Below, piece after piece: positions 37,270 through 46,354 of a stretch of DNA of 64,000 nt. The position numbers and the translations under genes were made by a program. The stretch comes from Ruminococcus flavefaciens (GTDB taxonomy: Bacteria; Bacteroidota; Bacteroidia; Bacteroidales; P3), in assembly GCA_023667315.1 (NCBI GenBank), contig JAMPAI010000002.1, forward strand, positions 62,001-126,000, given 5' to 3'. The notes under the pieces were generated by a model that did no database searches, was not told where the DNA came from, and saw nothing but the letters and a program-made list of their open reading frames with translations. Position 1 is the stretch's first letter, and each line of letters begins with the position of its first letter.

Positions 37270-38772
37270 ATGCAACTTAAAAGCCTTGCCAAACAGACGG
37301 TTATCTATGGGTTGCCCTCCATTGTGGGACGGGTTCTCAATTTCCTTTTGGTTCCGCTCTACACCCATGTGTTCGCACCCGACCAATACGGCATCGTTAC
37401 CGAGCTCTACGCCTACGTGGCCCTTCTTCTGGTGCTGCTTACCTACGGTATGGAAACCACCTTTTTCCGCTTCATGCAGAAATACAAGGGCGACCGAAGC
37501 GTTTACAGCACTTCCGTGTGGTCGCTGGCCGCCACCACCGCCGTATTCCTGAGCCTGGTGTTCGGGTTTCACGACCGGATCGGGCAGAGCATGGGCTATC
37601 CCGAAGCCGGGCAATACATCAGCTGGTTCGGCATCATCCTGGCGGCCGACGTAATGGTGTCCGTGCCGTTCTGCCTCTTGCGCGAACAGAACAAGGCCCT
37701 GCGGTTTGCCGTCCTCAAGTCGCTCAACATCGCCGTAAACATCTTCCTGAACCTGTTCTTTATCCTCTACTGCCCCGCCCGCCTGCACGCCAACCCCGAT
37801 TCGTGGCTGCACCTTATCTACAATCCCGATATGGGCGTGGGCTATATCTTCATCAGCAACCTTATCGCCAGCCTGTTCACCTTCGTCTGCCTGGCACCCG
37901 AATGGAAACAGCTCCGCTTTGTCTTCAACGCCAGAATGTGGAAAGAAATGATGGTCTATACCCTGCCCATCATGGTCTGGGGCATCGCCGGCATTATCGA
38001 CGGGACGTTCGACCGCATCCTGTTCAAGCACCTCAGCCCCGACCCGGCCTCCGCGATGGGTCAGTTGGGAATCTACGGCGCGTGCAGCAAGCTGGCCATC
38101 ATCATGACCCTTTTCGTGCAGGCGTTCCGCTTCGCCGCCGAGCCCTTTTTCTTTAAGCAGATGAACGCTGCGGATGCCAAGGAAACCTACGCCAAGGTGA
38201 TGAAGTACTTTGCGATAACCTGTGCCTTCATCTACCTGGCCTGCGTGCTCTTCTTAGACCAGATCATGTATTTCGTGGGCGCGGACTACCGTCAGGGCTC
38301 CGCCGTGGTTCCCGTCCTGTTGATGGCGAACCTGTTCCTGGGCGTGTTCTTTAACCTGTCGGTGTGGTACAAGGTAAGCGACAAGACCCGTATCGGCATG
38401 TACATCTCGCTTATCGGCGCGGCCATCACCGTCGGCATGGACTGTCTGCTGATTCCCGTTTTCGGCTACCACGGCGCGGCCTGGACCCTGCTTACCTGCT
38501 ATGTGGCCCTGAGCGTGATTTCCTACTTCTGGGGCCAGAGATACTACCCTGTTCCCTATCCGGTAAAGCGGATCCTGCTGTATCTGGCGGCAGCCGTGCT
38601 TATCGGCATACCGGGGCTGTCCATCCCCTTCGGCAGCCTGTGGGGCAAACTGGCCTACGGACTGGCCGGCCTGATTGTTTTCGGATGGCTCGTGGTGAAG
38701 AAGGAACCCGAACTTCCCGCCCTGGGCAAAGGAATCCTGAACCATGCCAAGGGCATGCTGCACAAACGATAA
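37270..38772 (+). CDS. polysaccharide/oligosaccharide flippase (MATE-like, Wzx-type)
   Basis: 500 residues with 12-14 predicted transmembrane helices, typical of polysaccharide biosynthesis flippases. The N-terminus [35 protein letters not shown] is characteristic. Further features are [47 protein letters not shown] and [30 protein letters not shown]. It presumably moves a lipid-linked sugar across the inner membrane. Only a single flippase is present here, and there is no glycosyltransferase cluster, so this is probably a housekeeping cell-envelope flippase. dut follows after 11 bp, and the genes to 46159 form one run. Confidence 0.88.
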   Translation: MQLKSLAKQTVIYGLPSIVGRVLNFLLVPLYTHVFAPDQYGIVTELYAYVALLLVLLTYGMETTFFRFMQKYKGDRSVYSTSVWSLAATTAVFLSLVFGFHDRIGQSMGYPEAGQYISWFGIILAADVMVSVPFCLLREQNKALRFAVLKSLNIAVNIFLNLFFILYCPARLHANPDSWLHLIYNPDMGVGYIFISNLIASLFTFVCLAPEWKQLRFVFNARMWKEMMVYTLPIMVWGIAGIIDGTFDRILFKHLSPDPASAMGQLGIYGACSKLAIIMTLFVQAFRFAAEPFFFKQMNAADAKETYAKVMKYFAITCAFIYLACVLFLDQIMYFVGADYRQGSAVVPVLLMANLFLGVFFNLSVWYKVSDKTRIGMYISLIGAAITVGMDCLLIPVFGYHGAAWTLLTCYVALSVISYFWGQRYYPVPYPVKRILLYLAAAVLIGIPGLSIPFGSLWGKLAYGLAGLIVFGWLVVKKEPELPALGKGILNHAKGMLHKR

Positions 38773-38783
38773 AACAACACACC

Positions 38784-39233
38784 ATGAACAATAACACCCT
38801 TACGGTACGCATCGTGAACAAATCCGGACACGCCCTGCCCGAATACGCCACCGCCGCCTCGGCCGGCATGGACATCCGCGCCTGCCTGGAAAGCCCCGTC
38901 GTGATCGAACCCGGCCGGCGCGCCTTCGTGCCCACCGGCCTGTTCATCGAACTGCCCGTGGGATTCGAGGCCCAGATACGCCCCCGCAGCGGCCTGGCCG
39001 CCAAGCACGGCATCACGGTGCTCAACACCCCCGGCACCATCGACGCCGACTACCGGGGCGAGATCAAGGTTATTCTCGTGAACCTCTCCCAAGAGGCCTT
39101 CACGATAGAGAACGGCGAGCGCATCGCCCAGATGGTGGTGGCGCGCCACGAACAAGTGCAATGGCAGCCTGCCGACAGCCTCTCCGACACCGAACGCGGC
39201 GCGGGCGGCTTCGGACACACCGGAAAAAACTAA
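38784..39233 (+). CDS. dut: deoxyuridine 5'-triphosphate nucleotidohydrolase (dUTPase)
   Basis: 149 residues from ATG 38784 ([21 protein letters not shown]). It hydrolyses dUTP to dUMP, which keeps uracil out of DNA and supplies thymidylate synthesis. All five trimeric-dUTPase motifs are visible: 1 ASAGMDIRA, 2 [11 protein letters not shown], 3 [15 protein letters not shown] with the catalytic Asp, 4 [12 protein letters not shown], and 5 the C-terminal glycine-rich arm [12 protein letters not shown]. The larger open frame upstream (from 38364) lies inside the flippase gene in another frame and is not real. It is followed by the nucleotidyltransferase after 4 bp. Confidence 0.95.
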   Translation: MNNNTLTVRIVNKSGHALPEYATAASAGMDIRACLESPVVIEPGRRAFVPTGLFIELPVGFEAQIRPRSGLAAKHGITVLNTPGTIDADYRGEIKVILVNLSQEAFTIENGERIAQMVVARHEQVQWQPADSLSDTERGAGGFGHTGKN

Positions 39234-39237
39234 GAAA

Positions 39238-40236
39238 ATGAAGATCATCATCCCCATGGCCGGCATGGGCAAACGCATGCGGCCCCATACGCTCACCACG
39301 CCCAAACCCTTGATCCGCCTTGCGGGCAAGTCGATTGTGGAACACCTGATAGACCGGATCTCGCAGGCCGTGGAAGAACCCGTCGATGAAATCGCCTTCA
39401 TCACCGGACATTTCGGGCAGAAGACGGAACACGACCTCAGGCAAGCCGCCCAAAACATCGGCGCCAAGGCATCCATCTACTACCAGGAGGAAGCCTTAGG
39501 CACGGCACACGCGATACTCTGCGCCGCCCCCTCGCTGCAAGGCTCGCTCACGGTGGCCTTCGCCGACACGTTGTTCTACAGTTCCGGCAAACTCGACACC
39601 ACCCAAGACTCCGTTATCTGGACCAAGCACGTGGAAGACCCGAGCGCCTTCGGCGTGGTGACCACCGATGCCTCGTCCCGCATCACCGGCTTCGTGGAGA
39701 AACCCAAGACCCCGGTGTCGAACCTGGCCATCATCGGCATCTATTTCTTTAAGGACGGCGAAAACCTGCGCAACGAGCTGCAGTTCCTTATCGACAACAA
39801 CGTGCGTAAGGGCAACGAATACCAGCTTACCGACGCCCTGCAGAACATGATGGAGAAAGGCCTGCATTTCTACAGCGCTCCCGTGGACGAATGGCTCGAC
39901 TGCGGCAACAAGCAGGCCACCGTGCAGACCCACGCCCGCGTGCTCGAACACCAGGGAAACTACGTGGACAAGGGCGCGGAAGTACGGCAGTCGGTTATTG
40001 TGCCGCCCTGTTACATCGCCCCCGGCGCGCATATCGAAAATTCGGTAGTGGGGCCTTACGTTACGGTGGATGCCGGCAGCCGCATCGAAAACGCGGTGGT
40101 GGCCGACTCCATCATACAGAAAGACGCCCGCATCTGCGATACCGTGCTGCGCCATTCGATGATCGGCAACGAAGCCTGTGTAACGACCGCCGCCCGCAAC
40201 CTCAACCTGGGCGATTTTTCGGGTATGGAAGCCTAA
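39238..40236 (+). CDS. sugar nucleotidyltransferase with left-handed beta-helix tail
   Basis: 332 residues. It has the NTP_transferase fold: the N-terminal signature PMAGMGKRMRPHTLTTPKPLIRLAGKSIVEHL (Gly-rich loop plus lysine), then EEALGTAHAILCA, FADTLF and FGVVTTDASSRITGFVEKP. The C-terminal part (~245-325) carries hexapeptide-like turns (VIVPPCYIAPGAHIENSVVGPYVTVDAGSRIENAVVADSII), a left-handed beta-helix as in dual nucleotidyltransferase/acyltransferases. It probably activates a sugar-1-phosphate with dTTP or UTP; the sugar is unknown. It is nested in the envelope cluster between dut and a TPR gene (5 bp gap). Confidence 0.88.
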   Translation: MKIIIPMAGMGKRMRPHTLTTPKPLIRLAGKSIVEHLIDRISQAVEEPVDEIAFITGHFGQKTEHDLRQAAQNIGAKASIYYQEEALGTAHAILCAAPSLQGSLTVAFADTLFYSSGKLDTTQDSVIWTKHVEDPSAFGVVTTDASSRITGFVEKPKTPVSNLAIIGIYFFKDGENLRNELQFLIDNNVRKGNEYQLTDALQNMMEKGLHFYSAPVDEWLDCGNKQATVQTHARVLEHQGNYVDKGAEVRQSVIVPPCYIAPGAHIENSVVGPYVTVDAGSRIENAVVADSIIQKDARICDTVLRHSMIGNEACVTTAARNLNLGDFSGMEA

Positions 40237-40241
40237 ACGCC

Positions 40242-41975
40242 ATGAGACTCTTGAAAAGCGACATCATTGGACTATTCCTGGCAAGCTGCCTCGGTGCGGC
40301 CTTCCCCGGCGGGCTTTCCGCCCAGACGCAACGGGAGCAGTACCGTCGCGACAGCCTGTTTCTGGAAGCCACCTCGGCCTACATCACCGACCGTCCGCAA
40401 CAGGCGCTCGACATGTACCGCGCCCTCTTGGAGAAAGACCCCGACAACGCCACGGCCGCCTATCAGGTAAGCAACATCCTGGCCGAAAGCAACAAGTTCT
40501 CGGATGCCCTGATCTATGCCGAGAAGGCTTGCCTGGCGCAACCCGAAAACGAATGGTTCCAGCTCCTGCGCGCCCAACTGTACAAGACCACGCGCCAGTT
40601 CAAGAAAGCGGGCGAGGTGTTCGCCCTCCTCAAGAAGCGCTTCCCCGCCAAACTGGAATACGCCTACGAAGAAGCCAACATGGCGGTGATGCAGGGCGAC
40701 CTGGCCGCCGCCATAGCCGTTTACGACGACCTGCAGACCCACTACGGCTTTAACGACGAATGGAGCATGCAGAAGTACAAGATGTACATGGGCGTGAACA
40801 ACACCAAGGCCGCCCGCGCCGAAATCGCGAAGATAAGCGAGGCCATGCCCGCCCAGACCAAGTATCTGGAGATGCTGGCGCAGGCGTGCATGAAGGAGAA
40901 AGACTACAAGCAGGCCTACCGCTACTTCAAGAAGATACTGGAGATAAAGCCCGACGACCCCTACATCCATATCTCGCTGGCCGACTATTACCGCAACACG
41001 GGCAACTTCAACGAAGCCTACCGCTCGCTCGAAAAGGCGGTGGCCAACCCGCAGCTCGACTTCAAGACCAAACTGAGCGTGCTGCAGGCCTACTATACCG
41101 GCAAGGACGACTTAAAGCCCAAGGGCGACGTGCTCACCCAGGCGCGCAACCTGTTCGAGAGCCTCAACAAGGTGCATCCCGACCAGGCGGAAGGCTTCTT
41201 CATGCACGCCAAGTTCCTGATTCTGCTGGAAGACATACAGCCCGCCGTGCCGCTGCTGCAAAAGGCCGTGGCCCTGGATTCGAACGTGTTCGGAAGTTGG
41301 GAGCTGCTGCTCTACGCCGCCCACCAGAGCGTGGACACCTCCCTGATGGAGAGCGCCGGCAGGCAGGCCTGCGAACGCTTTCCCGAGCAGGCCTCCCCCT
41401 ATATGTACCGCGCCGTGGCTGCCCTGCTGCAAGACAACTACGCCCTGGCGGTGGATCTGGCCGAAAAGGGCAGGAAACGCAACATGGGGGCCAATCCTTT
41501 CGTGGAAAAGGTACTGCTGCAGATTCTCGGCGACGGGTATTTCGCCCTTGAGCTATACGACAGAAGCCTGCAGGCCTACGAACAGTTGTTTAACTCGGAT
41601 CCCGACGACCGCTACGTGCGCAACAACTACGCTTACTACTTAGCCGTGATCGGGCGCGACCTGGCCAAAGCCGAGGCCATGGCCGGAAAACTGTGCCGGG
41701 AAGAACCGCAGAACGCCACGTTCCTGGACACCTACGCATGGGTGCTGTTCCGGTTAGGCAACTACGCCAAGGCGCTCGAATATGTGGAAAAGGCGCTTAA
41801 ACACGGGGCGGACAAGGATGCCACGGTATGGGACCACTTAGGCGACATCCGCCACCGCATGGGCGATACCGCCAAGGCCGTGGAGGCATGGAAAACGGCA
41901 CAGAAGCTGGCTTCCGGAAAAACGAAGGAAGACATAGAACGTAAAATCGAAAATCCCGCCCTCGCCGATGAATAA
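40242..41975 (+). CDS. periplasmic TPR protein, first of a TPR-DUF4292-EnvC trio
   Basis: 577 residues from ATG 40242, which gives a signal peptide (MRLLKSDIIGLFLASCLGAAFPGGLSAQTQ). The frame is open further upstream inside the preceding gene, but that part is not translated. The body is a solenoid of ten or more TPR/SEL-like helix pairs (QALDMYRALLEKDPDNATAAYQVSNILAE, ALIYAEKACLAQPENEWFQLLRA, KQAYRYFKKILEIKPDDPYIHISLADYYRNTG, and KALEYVEKALKHGADKDATVWDHLGDIRHRMG at the end). It overlaps the DUF4292 gene by 8 bp, implying translational coupling. This trio is a recurrent Bacteroidales arrangement. A role in outer-membrane or peptidoglycan assembly is plausible but not shown. Confidence 0.85.
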   Translation: MRLLKSDIIGLFLASCLGAAFPGGLSAQTQREQYRRDSLFLEATSAYITDRPQQALDMYRALLEKDPDNATAAYQVSNILAESNKFSDALIYAEKACLAQPENEWFQLLRAQLYKTTRQFKKAGEVFALLKKRFPAKLEYAYEEANMAVMQGDLAAAIAVYDDLQTHYGFNDEWSMQKYKMYMGVNNTKAARAEIAKISEAMPAQTKYLEMLAQACMKEKDYKQAYRYFKKILEIKPDDPYIHISLADYYRNTGNFNEAYRSLEKAVANPQLDFKTKLSVLQAYYTGKDDLKPKGDVLTQARNLFESLNKVHPDQAEGFFMHAKFLILLEDIQPAVPLLQKAVALDSNVFGSWELLLYAAHQSVDTSLMESAGRQACERFPEQASPYMYRAVAALLQDNYALAVDLAEKGRKRNMGANPFVEKVLLQILGDGYFALELYDRSLQAYEQLFNSDPDDRYVRNNYAYYLAVIGRDLAKAEAMAGKLCREEPQNATFLDTYAWVLFRLGNYAKALEYVEKALKHGADKDATVWDHLGDIRHRMGDTAKAVEAWKTAQKLASGKTKEDIERKIENPALADE

Positions 41976-42822
41976 GACGATAAAGAAAACAATCCGTCAC
42001 GCGGTTTTCCTGTGCTGCTGCGCAAGCCTGCTGCTGGCATCCTGCAGGGAAGACCGTCAGGACACGGGCTGGAGGAACCAGGATTTCGTGCTGGACGAAG
42101 ACTTGGTGCGCCAGTCGCGCGACTCGGTGGACTTTATCCTCCGCAAGGCCATGTCGCGCAACACCCGCTTCTCCACCTTCGCCGCCAACCTGGATATAAA
42201 GCTGAACGTGGAGTCCTACAGCATCGGCGTCGGCGGACAGCTGCGGATCCAGAAAGACGAAACAATCTGGCTCAGCTGCCAGAAACTCGTTTTCGAACTG
42301 TTCCGCGCCAAGATCACGCCCGACACACTGGCGTTCTACAGCAAGATGGCCAACAGTGCCTCGGTATATATCGACGACTCGGCCAAAGACCTGCTGCCCA
42401 AATCGTTCGGCCTGTTGCAGGCGCTCTTTACGCGCGGGGTCGATTCGGTGATGTTCGACGGCGAACGCACCCTGGACGCCGACTCAAGCAGCTGGATTAT
42501 CGGCGGCGCGTCCGACTCCGTGGCCTGGCAGCTGCACGTGGGCAAGGAAAGTTTCCGCCCCGAAAGCATCGACATACAGGTGGCGCAGGGTGAGGCCGCC
42601 CTGCAGATTGCCGTGGTGTACCAGAATGAGAAAGGCTTCGAGATCCGGATTTCGGAAAACCGGAAACTCCTGGTGCAGGCACGGATTTCGTATAGTAAAC
42701 CCCGCTGGAACGAGAACATAAGTTTTCCCTTCTCGATTCCCTCCGGCATAAAGACCGAAGTGAACCACGGGCTGCTGCGGAGTCTGGAGAAAAGCCGCGA
42801 CAGCGGTTTGATGATGGAATAA
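41968..42822 (+). CDS. DUF4292 domain lipoprotein
   Basis: 284 residues. The signal peptide ends in a lipobox (LLLASC, with Cys26), so it is a lipoprotein of the cell envelope. The mature chain has the DUF4292 layout: DFILRKAMSRNTRFSTFAANLDIKLNVESYSIGVGGQLRIQKDETIWLSCQK, a LolA/LolB-like open beta-barrel, then IDVAQGEAALQIAVVYQN and a C-terminal PRWNENISFPFSIPSGIKTEVNHGLLRSLEKS. LolB-like lipid carriage is only structural inference. It starts within the stop of the TPR gene and precedes the EnvC-like gene by 15 bp. Confidence 0.87.
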   Translation: MNKTIKKTIRHAVFLCCCASLLLASCREDRQDTGWRNQDFVLDEDLVRQSRDSVDFILRKAMSRNTRFSTFAANLDIKLNVESYSIGVGGQLRIQKDETIWLSCQKLVFELFRAKITPDTLAFYSKMANSASVYIDDSAKDLLPKSFGLLQALFTRGVDSVMFDGERTLDADSSSWIIGGASDSVAWQLHVGKESFRPESIDIQVAQGEAALQIAVVYQNEKGFEIRISENRKLLVQARISYSKPRWNENISFPFSIPSGIKTEVNHGLLRSLEKSRDSGLMME

Positions 42823-42837
42823 AAAACGCTTGGAGAA

Positions 42838-44067
42838 ATGAGAGCCATTGCCCGTAAATACCTACCTTTTCTGTGCATGCTGCTGTTGGCGGCAAGTTTT
42901 TCGCATGCGCCGGCGCAAGACCGCAAGACCCTCGAGGCCAACAAGAAAAAGCTGGAACAGGAGATAGCGCAGACCAACAAGCAGCTGAGCAAAACCAGCA
43001 AGCAGAAAAAGGCCACCGTGGCCGAACTGCAGTTGGTAAACAGCAACATCAACAAACGGCAGCAGCTCATCAAGGGACTCAACCAGGAAGTTACGCTTAC
43101 CGAACGCGAGATTGGCCGGCTGCAGAGCAAGATAAACCGCCTGAGCACCGACATCGAAAACCTAAAGAAAGAATACGCCAAACTGCTCACGATGGCCAAG
43201 CGGCACCGCAACCAGTATTCGCTGCTCATGTTCATCTTTTCGTCCGACAACTTCAACCAGGCCTGGCGGCGGATCCGCTACATAAGCCAATACGACGACT
43301 ACCTCAAGAAACAGGTGGCCATCATCACCGAAAAGCAACAGGTGCTGGCAAGCAGCCGCAAGACCTTGGAAACGGAGCGCAACAGCAAGCAGCAGCTGGT
43401 GGCCTCCCAGGTAAAGGCCAAGAAAGAGTTGGAAAAGGAACAGAAGAGCAAGAACCAGATGGTGGCTCAGCTCAAGAAGCAGGAAAAGACGCTCCGGAAC
43501 AAACTGCAGACCCAGCAGAAGAAGGTGAACCAGCTCAACGACCAGATCAAGAAGAAAATCGAGGCCGAGATACGCGCCTCCCGGCAGAAAGACACACAGA
43601 AGAAACCTGCCGGCGCCAACACTTCCTTTGCGCTGACCCCTGAAGAAAAGACCCTTTCCTCGAACTTCGAAAGCAACAAGGGCATCCTGCCCTGGCCGCT
43701 CGAACGGGGCACCATTTCAGGACATTTCGGAACCCATCCCCACCCGGTCATCAGCAGCCTTACCGTTACCAACAACGGCATCGACATACTTACCGAGAAA
43801 GGGGCCTGCGCCCGGGCGGTGTTCAAGGGCGAGGTATGCAACATCGAATCGGCCTACGGACTTAAGTTCGTGATGGTGCGCCACGGGGCATACATGACCG
43901 TTTACGCCAACCTGGATCAAGTGTACGTTAAAAAGGGACAGACGGTAAATGTCAAGGACAAGATAGGCCGGGTGTATTACGACGCGGACGAGAACAAGAC
44001 CGAGCTTCAGTTCCAGGTATGGAAGAACACCACCAAGCTGAACCCCGAGTCCTGGATCGCCCGATAA
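42838..44067 (+). CDS. EnvC-like murein hydrolase activator, degenerate LytM domain
   Basis: 409 residues. The signal peptide MRAIARKYLPFLCMLLLAASFSHAPAQ precedes a long coiled coil (~30-245, KTLEANKKKLEQEIAQTNKQLSKTSKQKK onwards) and a C-terminal M23/LytM fold (~290-400, GTISGHFGTHPHPVISSLTVTNNGIDI, VRHGAYMTVYANLDQVYVKKGQTVNVKD). In active LytM enzymes the site contains HxxxD and HxH; here the corresponding parts read NNGID and LQFQV. The zinc-ligand histidines are missing, so this is an activator rather than a peptidase, like EnvC. The amidase it activates is not in the window. Confidence 0.88.
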   Translation: MRAIARKYLPFLCMLLLAASFSHAPAQDRKTLEANKKKLEQEIAQTNKQLSKTSKQKKATVAELQLVNSNINKRQQLIKGLNQEVTLTEREIGRLQSKINRLSTDIENLKKEYAKLLTMAKRHRNQYSLLMFIFSSDNFNQAWRRIRYISQYDDYLKKQVAIITEKQQVLASSRKTLETERNSKQQLVASQVKAKKELEKEQKSKNQMVAQLKKQEKTLRNKLQTQQKKVNQLNDQIKKKIEAEIRASRQKDTQKKPAGANTSFALTPEEKTLSSNFESNKGILPWPLERGTISGHFGTHPHPVISSLTVTNNGIDILTEKGACARAVFKGEVCNIESAYGLKFVMVRHGAYMTVYANLDQVYVKKGQTVNVKDKIGRVYYDADENKTELQFQVWKNTTKLNPESWIAR

Positions 44068-44081
44068 AACCGAATCAGACG

Positions 44082-44639
44082 ATGAAGACACGAAAATATA
44101 TCTGCGTTTACTGCGGTTCCTCGATGGGCAGCGGAAACGCCTTTGCCGAGGCCGCCGCCGAAACGGGGCGCATGATCGCCCGCTTGGGATTGGGATTGTC
44201 TTACGGCGGAGCCTGCTGCGGCACCATGGGCAAGGTGGCCGACGCCGCCATGGAAAACGGCGCGCCCGTACACGGTATCATTCCCGACTTCTTTAAAGAC
44301 TACGGCTTCGAGGTGATCCACACGGGGCTTACGGAGCTTACCCGCGTAAAGACCATGGCTGAACGCAAGGAAAGGCTGATCGAGGTTTCCGATTGTTTTC
44401 TGGCCTTGCCCGGTTCCTACGGCACCCTGGACGAGTTGTTCGAGACCTTGGTTCTCGTGCAGCTCAAGCAGATCGACAAGCCCGTTTTTTTACTAAATTT
44501 GAACGGTTTTTACGACCCCATGCTGGCGCAGCTGGACACGATGCAGCAATGCGGTTTCCTGCAGGAAGAGAACCGGCACCTGCTGCAGGTGTTCAACACC
44601 CTCGGTGAGCTTGAATCCGCCCTGCGCCGCCTTGTCTGA
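44082..44639 (+). CDS. LOG family (TIGR00730) Rossmann-fold protein
   Basis: 185 residues from ATG 44082 (MKTRKYICVYCGSSMGSGNAF). Members with the LOG motif remove ribose-5-phosphate from nucleoside monophosphates, as cytokinin riboside 5'-monophosphate phosphoribohydrolases do. Visible landmarks are VYCGSSMG, LSYGGACCGTMGKVADAAME, and the active-site box as ALPGSYGTLDELFE, in which the usual PGGxGTxxE has serine at the second glycine. The catalytic arginine and glutamate regions (MAERKERL) are present. It ends in TGATG, so the ATG of the next frame overlaps its stop. Its cellular substrate in Bacteroidota is unknown. Confidence 0.88.
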   Translation: MKTRKYICVYCGSSMGSGNAFAEAAAETGRMIARLGLGLSYGGACCGTMGKVADAAMENGAPVHGIIPDFFKDYGFEVIHTGLTELTRVKTMAERKERLIEVSDCFLALPGSYGTLDELFETLVLVQLKQIDKPVFLLNLNGFYDPMLAQLDTMQQCGFLQEENRHLLQVFNTLGELESALRRLV

Positions 44640-44665
44640 TGTCGAACCTTGTAAAAAACGAAACG

Positions 44666-46159
44666 ATGAAAAGATATCTCCTCTCCTGCCTCGCGCTGCT
44701 GCTCGGTGCGGGCGTTTTTGCCCCGCTCCGGAGCGCCAACGACGGTTACGAAATCAAGGTAAGGATAAAGAATTACCCCGACTCGCTTAAAAGCGAGATT
44801 TATCTGGGATATTACAACTGGCAGTCGCAATACATCGCCGATACCGCCCGCTACGATGCCAAGACCAAGTCGTACCGGTTCAAGGGCAACGAGGCCAAAC
44901 CCGGCGGCATGTATATGATCATCACTGCCGACAAGCGCTATGTAGACTTTATCTTCGACCAAGACCAGCATATCGAGATCGATGCCAACTATCCCGACCT
45001 GTTCGACGGCATCAAGTTCCGCAACTCGCCCGAAAACGAGGCCTATCAGGCCTTTGCCGCGATCGGAACGGCCGATTACAGGAAGATGAACCAGCTGCAG
45101 AAAGACTACAAGGAAGCCGATGAAGCCCAGGATTCGGAAAAAATGCAGCAATTGCTTGGCCAAATGGACGAAGTGCGCAAGAAAATGGAGGCGGATCGCG
45201 AGGATTTTGTTCAGAATAACCCGCAAAACCTGATGGCGGCCATCTTCAAGGCACAGAAAGACGTGCATGTGCCCGACGCGCCCGAATCCGTTCCCGATTC
45301 GCTGGCGGCCAACTGGCAGTACGAATACTACAAGAACCATTATTTCGAGAATTTCGACCCCTGCGACGACCGGCTTATCCGCACGCCGCTGGTGCACCAG
45401 CGCATCAAGTCGTTTCACGAAAAGGTGCTCAACATGCAGAGCCCCGACAGCATTAAATACGCCTGGGAACGGCAGATCGAGCGGGCACGTTGCGACAGCG
45501 GCAAAGGCGAGTTCTTCAAGTACCTGATCTGGTATCCGGTAGATGCCTACCAGCGTTCGGAAATCATCGGGCAGGATGCCATCTGGGTATATCTGGCCAA
45601 GAAATACTACTTAGGCGGGGATGCCTATTGGGCCTCGAAAAGCATCGTGGAGAACTTCCGCAAGCGTATCGAACGCGTGGAACCGCTGCTTATCGGCAAC
45701 AGACCGCTCGAGTTCTACTGCCCCGACACGACGATCGCGAGCAAGGGCGACCAGCACGACTGGGTTTCGGTGTTCTCCTCGCCCAAGCGTTATTCGGTAA
45801 TCATCTTCTGGTCCACCACCTGCGGGCACTGCCGCACCGCCATGCCGCAATGGCACCAGCTCTATCTCGACAAGAAAGACGTGCTCGACTTCGAGGTGTT
45901 CGCCATCTGCAAGGATTTCGACGTGCCCGAATGGATGAAATACATAAAGGAACACAACCTCACGGCCTGGATCAACCTCAACGGCAAGGAGTCGAACCTC
46001 GACTACAACGATGCCTGGGACATCACCACCACGCCCACCGTCTATGTGCTCGACCGCGAGAAACGCATCGTAACCAAGAAGATAGATCCTGCATATCTGC
46101 GGGATTTTATCCTGAACTGGCAGGAAACCTACTATCCCGACGAAGCGCCCCTCGAATAG
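44666..46159 (+). CDS. thioredoxin-fold (TlpA-like) exported protein with DUF5106-type domain
   Basis: 497 residues from ATG 44666 (signal peptide MKRYLLSCLALLLGAGVFAP). An in-frame ATG at 44639 that overlaps the preceding stop as TGATG would add nine residues; coupling makes either start possible. The N-terminal ~130 residues are a DUF4369-like beta domain (EIKVRIKNYPDSLKSEIYLGYYNWQSQYIADTARYD). A helical DUF5106-type region follows, and then a thioredoxin fold with CGHC active site (IIFWSTTCGHCRTAMPQWHQLYL) and the cis-proline segment TTPTVYVLDREKRI. It likely acts as a periplasmic disulfide reductase. It ends the long envelope operon. Confidence 0.85.
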   Translation: MKRYLLSCLALLLGAGVFAPLRSANDGYEIKVRIKNYPDSLKSEIYLGYYNWQSQYIADTARYDAKTKSYRFKGNEAKPGGMYMIITADKRYVDFIFDQDQHIEIDANYPDLFDGIKFRNSPENEAYQAFAAIGTADYRKMNQLQKDYKEADEAQDSEKMQQLLGQMDEVRKKMEADREDFVQNNPQNLMAAIFKAQKDVHVPDAPESVPDSLAANWQYEYYKNHYFENFDPCDDRLIRTPLVHQRIKSFHEKVLNMQSPDSIKYAWERQIERARCDSGKGEFFKYLIWYPVDAYQRSEIIGQDAIWVYLAKKYYLGGDAYWASKSIVENFRKRIERVEPLLIGNRPLEFYCPDTTIASKGDQHDWVSVFSSPKRYSVIIFWSTTCGHCRTAMPQWHQLYLDKKDVLDFEVFAICKDFDVPEWMKYIKEHNLTAWINLNGKESNLDYNDAWDITTTPTVYVLDREKRIVTKKIDPAYLRDFILNWQETYYPDEAPLE

Positions 46160-46306
46160 TCATCGGGAAAATTGGGACGGGGCATCGGATTGATGATTTC
46201 GGAATGCCGAAAGGCCGGCTTGCCCGAGCCAAGCCATCCAAAACAAAAATATTCTTACGGATAAGGGCAAAGGATATAGTTAACAAATAATAAATGACTG
46301 TACAAA

Positions 46307-46336
46307 GAAAGCCCGTGGATTTCTCCACGGGCTTTC
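46307..46336 (-). terminator. hairpin terminator after the 46355 lipoprotein gene
   Basis: A 13-bp perfect stem GAAAGCCCGTGGA / TCCACGGGCTTTC with a four-base loop. Read on the minus strand it is followed by a T-rich TTTGT. It lies 18 bp past the stop of the minus-strand gene and may also end the plus-strand operon. The remainder of 46160-46354 holds no gene. Confidence 0.75.
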
Positions 46337-46354
46337 AACGCTTAAGAAAGGACT

